This document shows, in pieces, positions 8,623-17,787 of a stretch of 64,000 nt of DNA. The DNA comes from JAEULH01 sp963746275 (lineage in GTDB: Bacteria; Pseudomonadota; Alphaproteobacteria; Rhodospirillales; Defluviicoccaceae). The notes beneath the pieces were generated by a model. That model was not told the origin of the DNA, made no database searches, and saw only the letters and a program-made list of their open reading frames with translations. Each line of letters opens with the position of its first letter. Position 1 is the first letter of the stretch. The stretch spans positions 40,085-104,084 of the forward strand of contig CAVVAX010000037.1 of NCBI GenBank assembly GCA_963746275.1. The letters run 5' to 3'. Made by a program: the position numbers and the translations under genes.

Positions 8623-9588
8623 ATGGCGCCCAATCCGTTCTCCCACGCGATCTCGGCGGACAGCATCTCGCGGCCGCCGTCAGCGCGGGAGTACCTCTCC
8701 GACCGGCTGTTCCGGGCGCTCGCCCTGGGTGGCGCGGCCATCATCCTGGTGCTGGTCGCCTACATCGTGTGGGAGATCGGCGGCCAGGCGGCGCCCGCCA
8801 TCGCCCAGCATGGGCTCGGCTTCCTCACCTCCTCGGTCTGGGACGTCTCCAACCAGCGCTTCGGCATTCTCCCCGAGATCTGGGGAACGCTCTATAGCTC
8901 GCTGCTGGCGCTGCTCATTGGCGGCTTCTTCGGCGTCTTCGTCGCCATCTTCCTCACCCAGGGGTTCCTCCCGCCGCGGCTGGCGGTCGTCTTTCGCACC
9001 ATCGTCGAGCTGCTCGCGGCGATCCCCAGCGTCGTCTTCGGCCTTTGGGGCATCTACGTCGTCATCCCGGCGCTGCGCCCGATCGCTAACTGGTTACACG
9101 AAACCCTGGGCTTCCTGCCCTTCTTCTCCACCTCGCTCAGCGGCCCCGGGATGATGCCGGCGGCGCTGGTGCTGGCGATCATGATCCTGCCGACGATCGC
9201 TGCGATCTCCCAGGACGCCCTTCACCTCATTCCCTACAGGGTGAAGGAGGCCGCCTACGGCATGGGCACGACCCGCTGGGAGGCCATCGTCAAGGTGTTC
9301 TTGCCGACGGCCTCGCGGGGCATCTTCGGCTCGATGGTGCTGGGCTTCGGCCGAGCGCTCGGCGAAACCATGGCCTTAGCCATGCTCATCGGCAACGCCA
9401 ACCAGATCAGCCTGTCGCTGTTCTCGCCCGCGAACACCCTGGCCTCGCTGCTTGCCTCCAACTTCCCCGAAGCCGGCGGCATCGAGATCCAGGCGCTGAT
9501 GTACGCCGCGATCGCGCTGCTCGCCATCACCCTCATCGTCAACGTCGTCGGCCTGTTCGTCATGTCGGTCGCGGTGAAGAAGCAGTGA
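8623..9588 (+). CDS. pstC: Phosphate ABC transporter permease PstC
   Basis: An inner-membrane subunit of the phosphate importer. About six hydrophobic segments are visible, starting at ALGGAAIILVLVAYIVW (residues 34-50). The cytoplasmic EAA loop that docks on the ATPase reads EAAYGMGTTRWEAIVKVFLP, near residues 208-227. The length of 321 residues matches PstC. It lies 68 bases after pstS and ends 7 bases before pstA, so it is translated as part of the same operon. The N-terminal 25 residues are polar and cytoplasmic. Confidence 0.97.
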   Translation: MAPNPFSHAISADSISRPPSAREYLSDRLFRALALGGAAIILVLVAYIVWEIGGQAAPAIAQHGLGFLTSSVWDVSNQRFGILPEIWGTLYSSLLALLIGGFFGVFVAIFLTQGFLPPRLAVVFRTIVELLAAIPSVVFGLWGIYVVIPALRPIANWLHETLGFLPFFSTSLSGPGMMPAALVLAIMILPTIAAISQDALHLIPYRVKEAAYGMGTTRWEAIVKVFLPTASRGIFGSMVLGFGRALGETMALAMLIGNANQISLSLFSPANTLASLLASNFPEAGGIEIQALMYAAIALLAITLIVNVVGLFVMSVAVKKQ

Positions 9589-9595
9589 GGCGGCC

Positions 9596-10486
9596 ATGAA
9601 GCACCCCGACCTCGGCAAGGCGCCGATAAGCGCCATCCCCGACCTGAACCGGTCATTCCGCGAGCCCCGGGCGCTGCGCAGCGCCTTCCTCACCGGCTTC
9701 ACCTGGGTCATCGCGCTGGTCGCGGCAGTGCCGCTGTTCTCCGTCCTCTACATGCTGATCGTCCAGGGCGGCTCGCGCCTCGGCCCCGAGCTCTTCACTG
9801 AGCTGCCGCCAGCGGGTTTCGAGATGGGCGGCGGCTTCGGCAACGCCATCGCCGGCACCCTGGTGATGGTCGGTATCGCCACCCTGATCAGCGTGCCGAT
9901 CGGGATCATGGCCGCGGCCTACCTCGCCGAGCTCGGCACGACCAGCAAGCTGGCCGAGGCGGCGCGGTTCCTGGCCAAGGTTCTCACCGGGTTTCCCTCG
10001 ATCCTCGCCGGTGTCTTCGCCTACGCCGCGGTCGTCCTGCTGATGGGCACGTACTCGGCTATTGCCGGCGGCATTGCGCTTTCGGTGTTGATGCTGCCGA
10101 CCGTGATCCTCACGGCCGAGGAGTCCATGAAGATGGTTCCCCAGCGGATGAAGGACGCCGCCTATGGGATGGGCTGCACCCGCAGCCAGGTGATCTGGAA
10201 GGTGGTGCTGCCGACCGGCCTTCCCGGCATCCTCACCGGGGTGATGTTGGCCATCGCCGGCGCGGCCGGCGAGTCGGCGCCGCTGCTGTTTACCGCGCTG
10301 TTCAGCAACTACTGGCTGACCTCCCTGCACGAACCGACCGCGTCGCTCTCCATCCTCATCTTCAATTTCTCGGGCATGCCGTTCGAGAACCAGATCGAGC
10401 TGGCCTGGGCCGCGTCCCTGGTCCTGGTCCTCATCGTCCTGTTCTTCAACATCCTCAGCCGCCTGATCGGACGCCCGAAGGTCTGA
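9596..10486 (+). CDS. pstA: Phosphate ABC transporter permease PstA
   Basis: The second membrane subunit of the Pst importer, pairing with PstC to form the channel. The EAA loop is DAAYGMGCTRSQVIWKVVLP near residue 186. Hydrophobic segments include VIALVAAVPLFSVLYMLIV near 38 and the last, LVLVLIVLFFNILSRLI. The 296 residues correspond to the short PstA form seen in many alphaproteobacteria and Gram-positives, without a long N-terminal extension. Spacing to pstC (7 bases) and pstB (20 bases) marks one operon. Confidence 0.96.
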   Translation: MKHPDLGKAPISAIPDLNRSFREPRALRSAFLTGFTWVIALVAAVPLFSVLYMLIVQGGSRLGPELFTELPPAGFEMGGGFGNAIAGTLVMVGIATLISVPIGIMAAAYLAELGTTSKLAEAARFLAKVLTGFPSILAGVFAYAAVVLLMGTYSAIAGGIALSVLMLPTVILTAEESMKMVPQRMKDAAYGMGCTRSQVIWKVVLPTGLPGILTGVMLAIAGAAGESAPLLFTALFSNYWLTSLHEPTASLSILIFNFSGMPFENQIELAWAASLVLVLIVLFFNILSRLIGRPKV

Positions 10487-10506
10487 GGCTTTCGCGGGGC
10501 ACGCAC

Positions 10507-11337
10507 ATGAGCTTAGCGCAGCAAATCGCTCCACAGTCGGCCGCTTCCTGGCACGTACCGAAAGACCAGGTGGCCATCGATTGCAACCTCGAGAAGGTCT
10601 ACTACGGCTCGTTCCTGGCGGTGCGCGACTCGCTGCTGCCGGTCGAGAAGGGCAAGATCACCGGCTTCATCGGCCCATCGGGCTGCGGCAAGAGCACCGT
10701 GCTGCGCAGCCTGAACCGCATGAACGACATGATCCCGGTGTTCCGCTTCGAGGGCCACGTCCACTTCCTCGGCCAGGACATCTACGCGAGAAACGTCGAT
10801 CCGGTGGTGGTGCGCCGCTACATCGGCATGGTCTTCCAGCAGCCCAACCCCTTCACCATGAGCATCTACGACAACGTCGCCTTCGGGCTCAGGCTCAACC
10901 GCTTCCGCGGCAACATGGACGAGAAGGTCGAGCGCGCGCTCAAGCGCGCGGCGCTGTGGAAGGAGGTCAAGGACAAGCTCAAGGACAGCGGCCTGTCGCT
11001 CTCCGGCGGCCAGCAGCAGCGGCTCTGCATCGCCCGGGCGATCGCCACCGAGCCGCAGGTCCTGCTGATGGACGAGCCCTGCTCGGCGCTCGATCCTATC
11101 GCCACCCGGCAGGTCGAGGAGTTGATGATCGAGCTCAAGGAGAACTACTCGGTCGCGCTCGTCACCCACAACATGCAGCAGGCGATGCGGGTGGCCGACA
11201 CGACCGCGTTCTTCGCCGTCGACATCTCCCACAGCGGCCGGACCGGCTACCTGGTCGAGATGGGCGAAACCAAGCAGATCTTCGAGGCGCCGCGCGAGCA
11301 GCTGACCAAGGAATACATCCGCGGCGAGTTCAGCTAG
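10507..11337 (+). CDS. pstB: Phosphate ABC transporter ATP-binding protein
   Basis: The ATPase that powers phosphate import. It carries Walker A GPSGCGKST near residue 56, Q-loop FQQPNPF near 117, signature LSGGQQQRLCIARA near 162, Walker B LLMDEP near 187 and the switch histidine in LVTHNMQQA near 219. The N-terminal AIDCNLEKVYYGSFLAV and the RMND and ARNVDPVVVRR segments are PstB-specific. The length of 276 fits. PhoU, usually the next gene, is not here: the following sequence is a dispersed repeat and then a second pstS. PhoB/PhoR are also absent from the window. Confidence 0.97.
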   Translation: MSLAQQIAPQSAASWHVPKDQVAIDCNLEKVYYGSFLAVRDSLLPVEKGKITGFIGPSGCGKSTVLRSLNRMNDMIPVFRFEGHVHFLGQDIYARNVDPVVVRRYIGMVFQQPNPFTMSIYDNVAFGLRLNRFRGNMDEKVERALKRAALWKEVKDKLKDSGLSLSGGQQQRLCIARAIATEPQVLLMDEPCSALDPIATRQVEELMIELKENYSVALVTHNMQQAMRVADTTAFFAVDISHSGRTGYLVEMGETKQIFEAPREQLTKEYIRGEFS

Positions 11338-11374
11338 AGCGCTATGTGATCGTCGAGGTATTGAAACTGAACGG

Positions 11375-11461
11375 CGCCATCGCGGGCCGCGAGGCGGCGT
11401 GGCGATCCAGAACAAAGATTTGCTGTATTGCTTCGTCGGCTTCGCCGTCCTCGCGGTGACG
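11375..11461 (+). repeat. Dispersed palindromic repeat, family A, copy 1 (full length)
   Basis: An 87-base intergenic element with the layout: CGCCATCGCG end, GCGGCGTGGCGATCC, a variable spacer, TTGCTTCGTCGGCTTCGCC, and CTCGCGGTGACG end. The ends are inverted complements of each other. Full-length relatives lie at 28862 (reverse) and 42591 (same direction). It separates pstB from the second pstS. Confidence 0.8.
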
Positions 11462-11520
11462 GTGTCACTCCAAGCGTAGCGAAGACTGTCGGGTTCTCAC
11501 TTGCGCGGCGGGGAGCGGAC

Positions 11521-12621
11521 ATGAGTATTATCAGCCAACGGCTTCGAATCATTCACCTTACTATTTTGTTCGTCGCCCTGGCGGTGCTGCTCGCTTCCGG
11601 CGTGTCGGTCGCAGCGCCGGCGATGGCCGCCGACCCCGTTGCCCGCGAGGTCTGGCTTCGCGGAGCCGGCGCAACCTTTCCCGCGCCGCTCTACAAGGCC
11701 TGGATCAAGGCTTACGAGAAGGGCCACGACAACGTCTCGCTTACCTACGACGCGATCGGCAGCGGCGCCGGCCTGAGCCAGTTCGTCACCGGCTCGGTCG
11801 ACTTTGCCGGCAGCGACGCGCCGATTAGCGACGATCAAATCGCCAAGGTCGAGCGCGGGGTCGTCTCGGTGCCGGCGACCGCCGGGATGGTCGTCCTGGC
11901 CTACTCTCTGCCGGACGGGGTGGGGCCACTGCGGCTGTCGCGGGAAGCCTACGCCGGGATCTTTGCCGGCGAGATCACAAAGTGGAGCGATCCGCGGATC
12001 CAGGCGGCGAACCCCGACGCCAGGCTTCCGAACACGACCATCGCCGTCGTCACCCGGCGCGACGCCAGCGGCACGACCTTCGCCTTCGCCAGCCACCTCG
12101 ACGCGATCAGCCCCTTATGGCGGGAGAAGGGGCTGGGCGCCGGGATCCTGGTGCGCTGGCCGGCGGGCGCGATGAAGGTGCCCGGAAACGAGGGCGTGGC
12201 CCAGCGCATCAAGATCAGCGAGGGCGCTATCGGCTACGTCGAGTACGGCTTCGCCAAGCGCCTGGGCCTGCCGGTCGCAGCGCTGGAGAACAAGGCCGGG
12301 AACTACGTCATGCCGACGGAAGAGGCCGGCGCGCAGGCACTGGCCGAGGCGGGCGCGGCCATGGACGAGAAGCTGCGTGTCACGATCACCGACGCGGCCG
12401 GCGACGCCGCCTATCCGATCTTGACCTACAGCTGGCTGCTCCTCTACGGCCGGTACCCGGAAGTGGCAAAAGCAGAGGCCATTCGAGACTTCGTCGCCTG
12501 GGGCCTCACCGAGGGGCAGACCGTCAAGGACGAGGAGCTCCCTGGCTATATCCCGTTGCCCGCCAACGTCGTCGCCAAAGGCCAGCAGGCGCTGGCGGCG
12601 ATCCGCGCGCGGGGCAGCTGA
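11521..12621 (+). CDS. pstS: Second PstS-type phosphate-binding protein
   Basis: A paralogue of the first PstS with the same architecture: a signal peptide of about 38 residues (hydrophobic core LTILFVALAVLLASGV), then LRGAGATFPAPLYKAW, YDAIGSGAGLSQFV, VDFAGSDAPI and RRDASGTTFAFA. The phosphate-contacting Ser, Asp, Arg and Thr positions are kept. The chosen ATG has GGGAG five bases upstream; a longer frame from 11428 lacks a ribosome-binding site. The length is 366 residues. It follows pstB across a repeat element, so it may be a separate transcript. Two binding proteins may differ in affinity or expression (inference). Confidence 0.94.
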   Translation: MSIISQRLRIIHLTILFVALAVLLASGVSVAAPAMAADPVAREVWLRGAGATFPAPLYKAWIKAYEKGHDNVSLTYDAIGSGAGLSQFVTGSVDFAGSDAPISDDQIAKVERGVVSVPATAGMVVLAYSLPDGVGPLRLSREAYAGIFAGEITKWSDPRIQAANPDARLPNTTIAVVTRRDASGTTFAFASHLDAISPLWREKGLGAGILVRWPAGAMKVPGNEGVAQRIKISEGAIGYVEYGFAKRLGLPVAALENKAGNYVMPTEEAGAQALAEAGAAMDEKLRVTITDAAGDAAYPILTYSWLLLYGRYPEVAKAEAIRDFVAWGLTEGQTVKDEELPGYIPLPANVVAKGQQALAAIRARGS

Positions 12622-12770
12622 TCGCGCGAAGCAGAACCGGCCGAAGACGTGCTCCCGAGCCCGACGCGCCTGCGCCTTTCGAGGTAGGTTTGCGCTATCC
12701 TTTGGTCCGGGTGCGCGGCCGGTGCCGGAGCTATGATCCCTCGCGGCAACTGCCGACGAGAGGCGAGCCG

Positions 12771-13523
12771 ATGGCGACTCCCAGCCCCACCAGCGGTTCT
12801 TCGGGGAGATTGGTTTCGATGCCGACGGGCCGGATCGACTTGGCGGCGGTGGAGGCGTCCCTGCGCGACCTGCAGGGGGAGTTTTCCCTCATCAACGAGT
12901 TTCTGCACAGTCCGCGCGACCGCCTCGACGACGAGGTGATCTTCAACCTCCTGGCCGGCTACGCCTTCATCGACGATGCGGTGGCCAAGGGCATCGACCT
13001 CCTCGCGCTTGGAAACCTCAAGCACCTTCTGGAGCTGAACACGATTGTGCTCTGCGGGGTGGATCCTGCCGCCCGCAGGCTCAACGCCCGGCACATCGCC
13101 GCCACGGAGCAGTACTTCTGGGACACCGAAGGCGGCGGCGTGCGCGACATCGTCGAATGGCACGACCGGCACCGCGGCGAACCCGTCTGGCACCGAGCGG
13201 CCGGCGTCTACGTCCGCATCCTCAGCGAGCCGCAGCTCTACATCGAGGGCAACCACCGGACCGGCGCCCTGGTGATGAGCTACCTGCTGGTGCAGGGCGG
13301 CAAGCCGCCGTTCGTGCTGACCGTGGAGAACGCGCGCGGCTACTTCGACCCGTCGATGCTGATCACCAAGACCCGCAAGGCGAGCCTGGCGATGCTGTTT
13401 CGCATGCCCAAGACCAGGAAGTCCTTTGCGGAGTACCTGAAGCGCCACGTCGACGACAAGCATCTTCGCCGGGCAGATGCCGGCCGCGGCGACGCGCCTG
13501 CCGCGCAGGCTTCTTTCGGCTGA
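12771..13523 (+). CDS. Fic/Doc-like domain protein
   Basis: A soluble 250-residue protein. Around residue 163 it reads QLYIEGNHRTG, resembling the Fic active-site motif HxFx(D/E)GNxRxxR, followed by the typical helix ALVMSYLLVQGGKPPF. Fic enzymes transfer AMP or similar groups to proteins, but the catalytic histidine position here is glutamine, so activity is uncertain. The N-terminal part (30-110) is helical with no named motif, and residues 1-20 are low-complexity. It starts at an ATG preceded by GAGAGGCG. It lies alone between pstS and a convergent small gene. An alternative is a Fic-derived non-catalytic scaffold. Confidence 0.6.
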   Translation: MATPSPTSGSSGRLVSMPTGRIDLAAVEASLRDLQGEFSLINEFLHSPRDRLDDEVIFNLLAGYAFIDDAVAKGIDLLALGNLKHLLELNTIVLCGVDPAARRLNARHIAATEQYFWDTEGGGVRDIVEWHDRHRGEPVWHRAAGVYVRILSEPQLYIEGNHRTGALVMSYLLVQGGKPPFVLTVENARGYFDPSMLITKTRKASLAMLFRMPKTRKSFAEYLKRHVDDKHLRRADAGRGDAPAAQASFG

Positions 13524-13525
13524 GG

Positions 13526-13825
13526 CTACTTCTCCAGCGCGGTCAGCACCTCCGACAGGCTGCGGCTTTTGGTGACGACGGAGCGCCTGGCGTCGAGCAC
13601 CTCGTAGACGCAGTGCTGCTTGGTGACGTAGCCACGGACCTCGCGTCGGCCGTTGAGCAGGACGATCGAGCGCGCCCGGCCGTCGTCGCTGGTCCGGCTG
13701 CAGCAGTACCCGGCCAGGTATGCCTTCGCGATGATCGCGTCCTCGTCGTCCTTGGTCAGCTGTATCGCGGGAAAGGGAATGACGCTCACCGCTCCGCCCT
13801 CTGTGGCCACGCCTATGGGATCCAA
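13526..13825 (-). CDS. Hypothetical protein, 99 residues
   Basis: I do not recognise this protein. It is a small mixed alpha/beta sequence with KDDEDAIIAKAYLAGYCCSR in the middle and a C-terminal SRSLSEVLTALEK helix. There is no signal peptide or membrane segment. The ATG at 13825 gives 99 residues; a GTG at 13789 preceded by a GGAG stretch gives 87 and is also reasonable. It converges with the Fic-like gene, the two stops being three bases apart. Codon use resembles its neighbours, which supports a real gene. Confidence 0.5.
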   Translation of the reverse strand: MDPIGVATEGGAVSVIPFPAIQLTKDDEDAIIAKAYLAGYCCSRTSDDGRARSIVLLNGRREVRGYVTKQHCVYEVLDARRSVVTKSRSLSEVLTALEK

Positions 13826-13929
13826 GCCGGCGGCTGCCGCCGTCGGTGCGGCCGGATGATAGCACTGGCCTGGCTACCGGTACACCCAAACGGGGCTATT
13901 CTGCTAGACGGACCCTGCGGTTTTGACGC

Positions 13930-15030
13930 TCATGCCGGGAGGGCGAAGATCTCGGCGTCGATGGCGGTGCCGTTCTCGTGCAGGCGTGAGGGCGATGGGC
14001 TGTCGTAGACGATGAGCAGTTGCTTCGCGCCGGCGTCGGACATCAGGGCAATGCCCTCGGCGTGGTCCACGCCCTCGCCGAACGGCACCTCGAGGATCGG
14101 CTCGATCTGCCTTCCGGCAATGATGTCGCCTTGATCGGCGGCGAGCGCCTCTGCCCAGCGGTAGACCCGAACCGGGCCGTCCAGGTCCATGGTCGGGCCG
14201 GCGAGGATCAGCAGCGCCTCGCCGTCGAAAGCAAGATCGCGGATGCCGAGGCCTGCTAAGTCGAGGAAGTGCTTCCGGTACCCCTCGCCGCGCTCGCCAA
14301 GGGGCGAGAGCCCCAGCCGCCCCGGCTCCGCCTCGGCCACGGACAGCTCGATGATCATCGCCCAGCCGCGAAGGACCGGCCCGCGCATGCCGAGGAAGAC
14401 GCGCTGGCCTCGGGCAGCGATGCCCTCCACGTCGAGGCCGTTCTCTTTGCTCGGCACGTCGACGAAGCGGCCGACGTGGATGTCGCGCGCCAATGCATCC
14501 GCGAGCAGATTGCGGCCGCCGGTCATGGGCAGGCACGCCGGCGCCTTGCCCTGCGGATCGGTTACACCGCCGATCCCGGCGAGCTCCAACAGCCCGTCTC
14601 GCGCTGCAACCAGCGGCAGCCGGGCGAGGAGGTAGCGGTTCGCCGACGCCGAGACCTCGGAGAGCCGCTCCAGGGCTTCGGCGGCGCTGTCGCGGCGCTT
14701 CGGCTTTCTCCGCTTCAGGCTGTGCGAGCCGGTGAGCCAGAGGAAGCCCTCGTCCTCGGCGAAGCCCTCGATGTCGATCTCCTCGTCCGAGCCGGCCGGC
14801 AGGGCGAAGGCCTCGCTGAGGTTGAAGCTGCGATGGTTGGTGAAGCGGCCGTCGTCGGCCTGCACCAGACGCTGGATCGTCGTCGTCTCGTCACAGCCGA
14901 GCCAGAGGCACGAACCGGTGATTTCGCAGGCGGAGAGGTCCTCGCGGACGACCGCGGCCTCGACCGACGGATCGTCATGGCGGAAGTCGAGGGTGACGCG
15001 CCGCAGGGGCTGCGCCGGGTTTGGCATCAT
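13930..15030 (-). CDS. DUF3616 domain protein
   Basis: A 366-residue protein of the DUF3616 family, whose members have an unknown role and probably a beta-propeller-like fold. Visible features are CLWLGCDETTTIQRL near residue 43, a KRRKPKR basic stretch near 105, KENGLDVEGIAARGQRVFLG near 195 and DHAEGIAL near 325, a pattern of repeated D-x-EGIA strands. No signal peptide is seen at MMPNPAQPLRRVTLDF, so it is probably cytoplasmic. It is transcribed away from the glycosyltransferase gene at 15266. Nothing around it suggests a partner. Confidence 0.85.
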   Translation of the reverse strand: MMPNPAQPLRRVTLDFRHDDPSVEAAVVREDLSACEITGSCLWLGCDETTTIQRLVQADDGRFTNHRSFNLSEAFALPAGSDEEIDIEGFAEDEGFLWLTGSHSLKRRKPKRRDSAAEALERLSEVSASANRYLLARLPLVAARDGLLELAGIGGVTDPQGKAPACLPMTGGRNLLADALARDIHVGRFVDVPSKENGLDVEGIAARGQRVFLGMRGPVLRGWAMIIELSVAEAEPGRLGLSPLGERGEGYRKHFLDLAGLGIRDLAFDGEALLILAGPTMDLDGPVRVYRWAEALAADQGDIIAGRQIEPILEVPFGEGVDHAEGIALMSDAGAKQLLIVYDSPSPSRLHENGTAIDAEIFALPA

Positions 15031-15265
15031 GAGGCCTCCATCGACGGTCGCGGCGGCGCGGGGATGCTACCGCGGGGTTGGCGATCTTAGAGCAGCCACC
15101 GCCCCCTCGCCACCGATCACCAGGCGAGAGAGTTCGCCGCCGATCGATCCCTTGCGGTTGCGCCCGGAGTTGAACACCCGCGGCAGCTCGGAGTAGCATG
15201 TCGTGGAAGATGGCCGGCCAGCTCGGATACGCCTGACAGTGCTTGGCTAGCTGCGAGCCAGAGCC

Positions 15266-16589
15266 ATGCACATCGCCATTCTCCTTAATGACCTCAGCGG
15301 CGGCGGCGTCGAGCGGACGATGCTGACCCTGGCCCGCGGCTTCCTCGCCCGCGGCCACCGCGTCGACCTCGTGCTCGCCCACCGCGCCGGGCCACTCGAA
15401 GGGGAGGTGCCGACAGGCGGCGCGGGTCGTCGTGCTCGACGCCCATGCTGGCCCAGTATGGCGCTACGCCATCGCCCGGGCCGATCCCGCGGGGCTGAAG
15501 CTTCTCGCCCGGCTGGTCCTGCTGGCGCGGCGAAAGCGCCTCGGCGAGATGGTGCCGCGGCTGCCGAGCCTCGTCTCCTACCTCCGGAGAGACCGGCCGG
15601 ACGTCCTCGTCTCGGCCAAGTACCGGCCGAACCTGTGCGCCGTCTGGGCGCGGGACCTGGCGGGCGTTCCAACCCGCGTCGTCCTCACCGAGCGCACGTC
15701 TCCGACCGAGCACTTCCCGAAGAAGCGGACGAGCGCGCATCACCGCTCGGTCCCGGTGCTCATGCACCGGTACTATCCGTTGGCCGATCAGATCGTCACC
15801 GTTTCGCGCGATCTCGCCCAGGATCTTTCCCGCTTCGCCGGCATCGAGCGCCGGCGGATCGTCACGATCTACAACCCCGTCGTCGACGAGCGCGTGCTGG
15901 AAGCCGCCGCCGAGGTCCCCGACCACCCGTGGATGCAGGGCCGCGACGTGCCAGTGGTCCTCGGCGTGGGCCGGCTGGAGCGGCGGAAGGGCTTCGCGAC
16001 GCTGATTCGCGCCCTCGCTCTGGTCCGCCGCCGGCGCCCGCTGCGGCTGGTGATCCTGGGCGGCGGCAAGACAGCAAAGGGCGAGGCGACCGACCGGGCG
16101 GACCTGGAGGCGCTGATCAGGGAGCTCGGCGTCGCGGACGACGTCTCGCTCCCCGGGTTCAAGCCGAACCCTTTCGCCTACATGGCCCGCGCCGCGGTGT
16201 TCGTGCTTGCCTCCGATTACGAGGGCCTGCCTGGGGCGCTGATCCAGGCGATGGCCTGCGGCTGCCCGGTGGTCAGCACCGACTGTCCGACGGGGCCGCG
16301 GGAGATCCTTCAGAATGGCCGGTTCGGGCCGCTCGTTCCCGTCGGCGATCACCGAGCCCTAGCCGAGGCGATTGCGACGATGCTCGATGCTCCAACGGCC
16401 GCGTCCGAATTGCGGGCGCGGGCGGCAGACTTCGGCGTCGAGGCGGCGGTCGGCAACTACCTAGCGCTGTTCCAGGCGATCGGCTGCCCCGATGCGTCCA
16501 TGCGGGCCACCGACGGGGGCGAAGCAGGAATGGCCACGTCCCGCCTCGCGAGCGCGCCGCCGAGCCGCGGCCTGGAACGGACCCCATGA
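15266..16589 (+). pseudogene. Glycosyltransferase family 4, one frameshift
   Basis: The N-terminal frame from ATG 15266 gives MHIAILLNDLSGGGVERTML, the typical first Rossmann strand of a GT4 enzyme. Near 15410-15422 the homology shifts by one base to the frame that continues with ARVVVLDAHAGPVWRYAIA and runs to 16589. The C-terminal donor-binding domain is intact: VLGVGRLERRKGFATLIRAL, LVILGGGK, and the EX7E region DYEGLPGALIQAMACGCPVV. Such enzymes move sugars from nucleotide donors onto lipid-linked or surface glycans. The acceptor cannot be told. Its stop overlaps the next start in ATGA. One inserted base is enough to explain the break. Confidence 0.85.
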
Positions 16590-17626
16590 GGCTCAATGTC
16601 TTCCTCCGCAGCGCCGGGCAGGGTGTCGAGGCGCGGCGCAAGCGCGAGGTCCTGCGCTGCTTCCACAAAGGCCTGCTCGCCGAGGGCGAGGATGCGCGGC
16701 TGATCGCCGGCCGTGGCTACGAGCCCTGCGACGTCGCCGTCGTCCTCGGCGGCCGGCCGAGCGCCAAGCGGGCAGCGACGCGCAGCGTCCGCGACGAGAT
16801 CTTCGGCCGGCACGACGGCGTCTTCGTCTACGTCGAGACGCCGCTCTTCGGCCGCAGCGTCTACCGCCGGGCGCCGGCCGCGGCGTACCTGCGCAAGCTG
16901 CTGCGGCTCGGGCGCAACCGCTACTCCGACGCGTACGGCTACTATCGGGTGGGCGTGAACGGCTTCCTTCAGGACGACGCCGACTTCAGCAACGCCAGCA
17001 GTCCGCCCGACCGCTGGGAGCGCATGTCCGAGGAGCTGGGCCTGACGCTGAAGCCCTACCGCCAGGAGGGGCGGCACGTCCTAATCGTTGGGCAGAACCC
17101 TGGCGATGCGTCGCTGCGCGGGGCCGACATCTTCGATTGGATGCACAGGACGGTGGTGGAGGCCCGCCGGCTGACGGCCCGGCCGATCATCGTCCGGCCC
17201 CACCCGGTGACCCCGCAGGCAATGATGCGGCAGTTCGAGGCGCGGTTCTCGGGCCTGGAGGGGATCGTCATCGACTACCCGCCGACGCGACCGGTCCGCT
17301 CGGTCCTCCAGGACTGCTGGGTCCTGCTCGCCTACTCCTCGAGCGCCAGCATCGACGCGCTCATCGAGGGCGTGCCCTGCATCACCGGGAGCCCGGCGAA
17401 CATGGCCTGGCCGGTCAGCGACCATGAGCTCGAGCGGATCGAGCGGCCGACGCTGTTTGCCCGCGAGCAGTGGCTGTCGGATCTCGCCTACGCCCAGTGG
17501 TCGCCCGACGAGATGCGCCTCGGCGTCGCCTGGCGGCATCTGCGCCCGGCCGTGCTCAGGGCGCTCTCGCCTTCGCCACGGGTGAAGGCGGACGGTACCG
17601 CGTTGGAGCTGCCCAGGCTTGCCTGA
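16586..17626 (+). CDS. Capsule-synthesis-like hypothetical protein
   Basis: A 346-residue soluble protein without a signal peptide. The C-terminal half has a GT-B-like pattern: ILIVGQN-type strand (HVLIVGQNPGDASL, near 165), RPIIVRPHPVTPQ near 203 and YSSSASIDALIEGVPCITG near 253. This resembles the capsule polysaccharide synthesis/Kdo-transferase-like fold, where the HP motif and the SS loop bind the donor nucleotide. The assignment is by fold pattern only. The start overlaps the upstream glycosyltransferase stop by four bases, so the two probably act in the same surface-glycan pathway. Confidence 0.62.
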   Translation: MRLNVFLRSAGQGVEARRKREVLRCFHKGLLAEGEDARLIAGRGYEPCDVAVVLGGRPSAKRAATRSVRDEIFGRHDGVFVYVETPLFGRSVYRRAPAAAYLRKLLRLGRNRYSDAYGYYRVGVNGFLQDDADFSNASSPPDRWERMSEELGLTLKPYRQEGRHVLIVGQNPGDASLRGADIFDWMHRTVVEARRLTARPIIVRPHPVTPQAMMRQFEARFSGLEGIVIDYPPTRPVRSVLQDCWVLLAYSSSASIDALIEGVPCITGSPANMAWPVSDHELERIERPTLFAREQWLSDLAYAQWSPDEMRLGVAWRHLRPAVLRALSPSPRVKADGTALELPRLA

Positions 17627-17787
17627 TTGCCGAGGCGTGTCGCGGCGCATGACAGAGCGCATCACGGTCCCTATCATGCCGCCTGCGCGTGCCGGCCGGA
17701 GGCCATGACCAGCCGGGCCCGCGGGTGGCGGACGATGACCGTGCCCCACCAGGTCTGACGACGCTCGAAGGCAAGGGACCAGGCGCC

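Noticed and set aside
13157..14008. Open frame of 283 codons across the Fic-like gene and the 99-residue gene
   Set aside because: It runs through two genes in other frames, and its translation is Arg/Pro/Ala-rich without motifs.
17627..17787. Possible cobalamin riboswitch before cbiX
   Set aside because: No B12 box or CCGCAACTGT core is present in these 160 bases on either strand.
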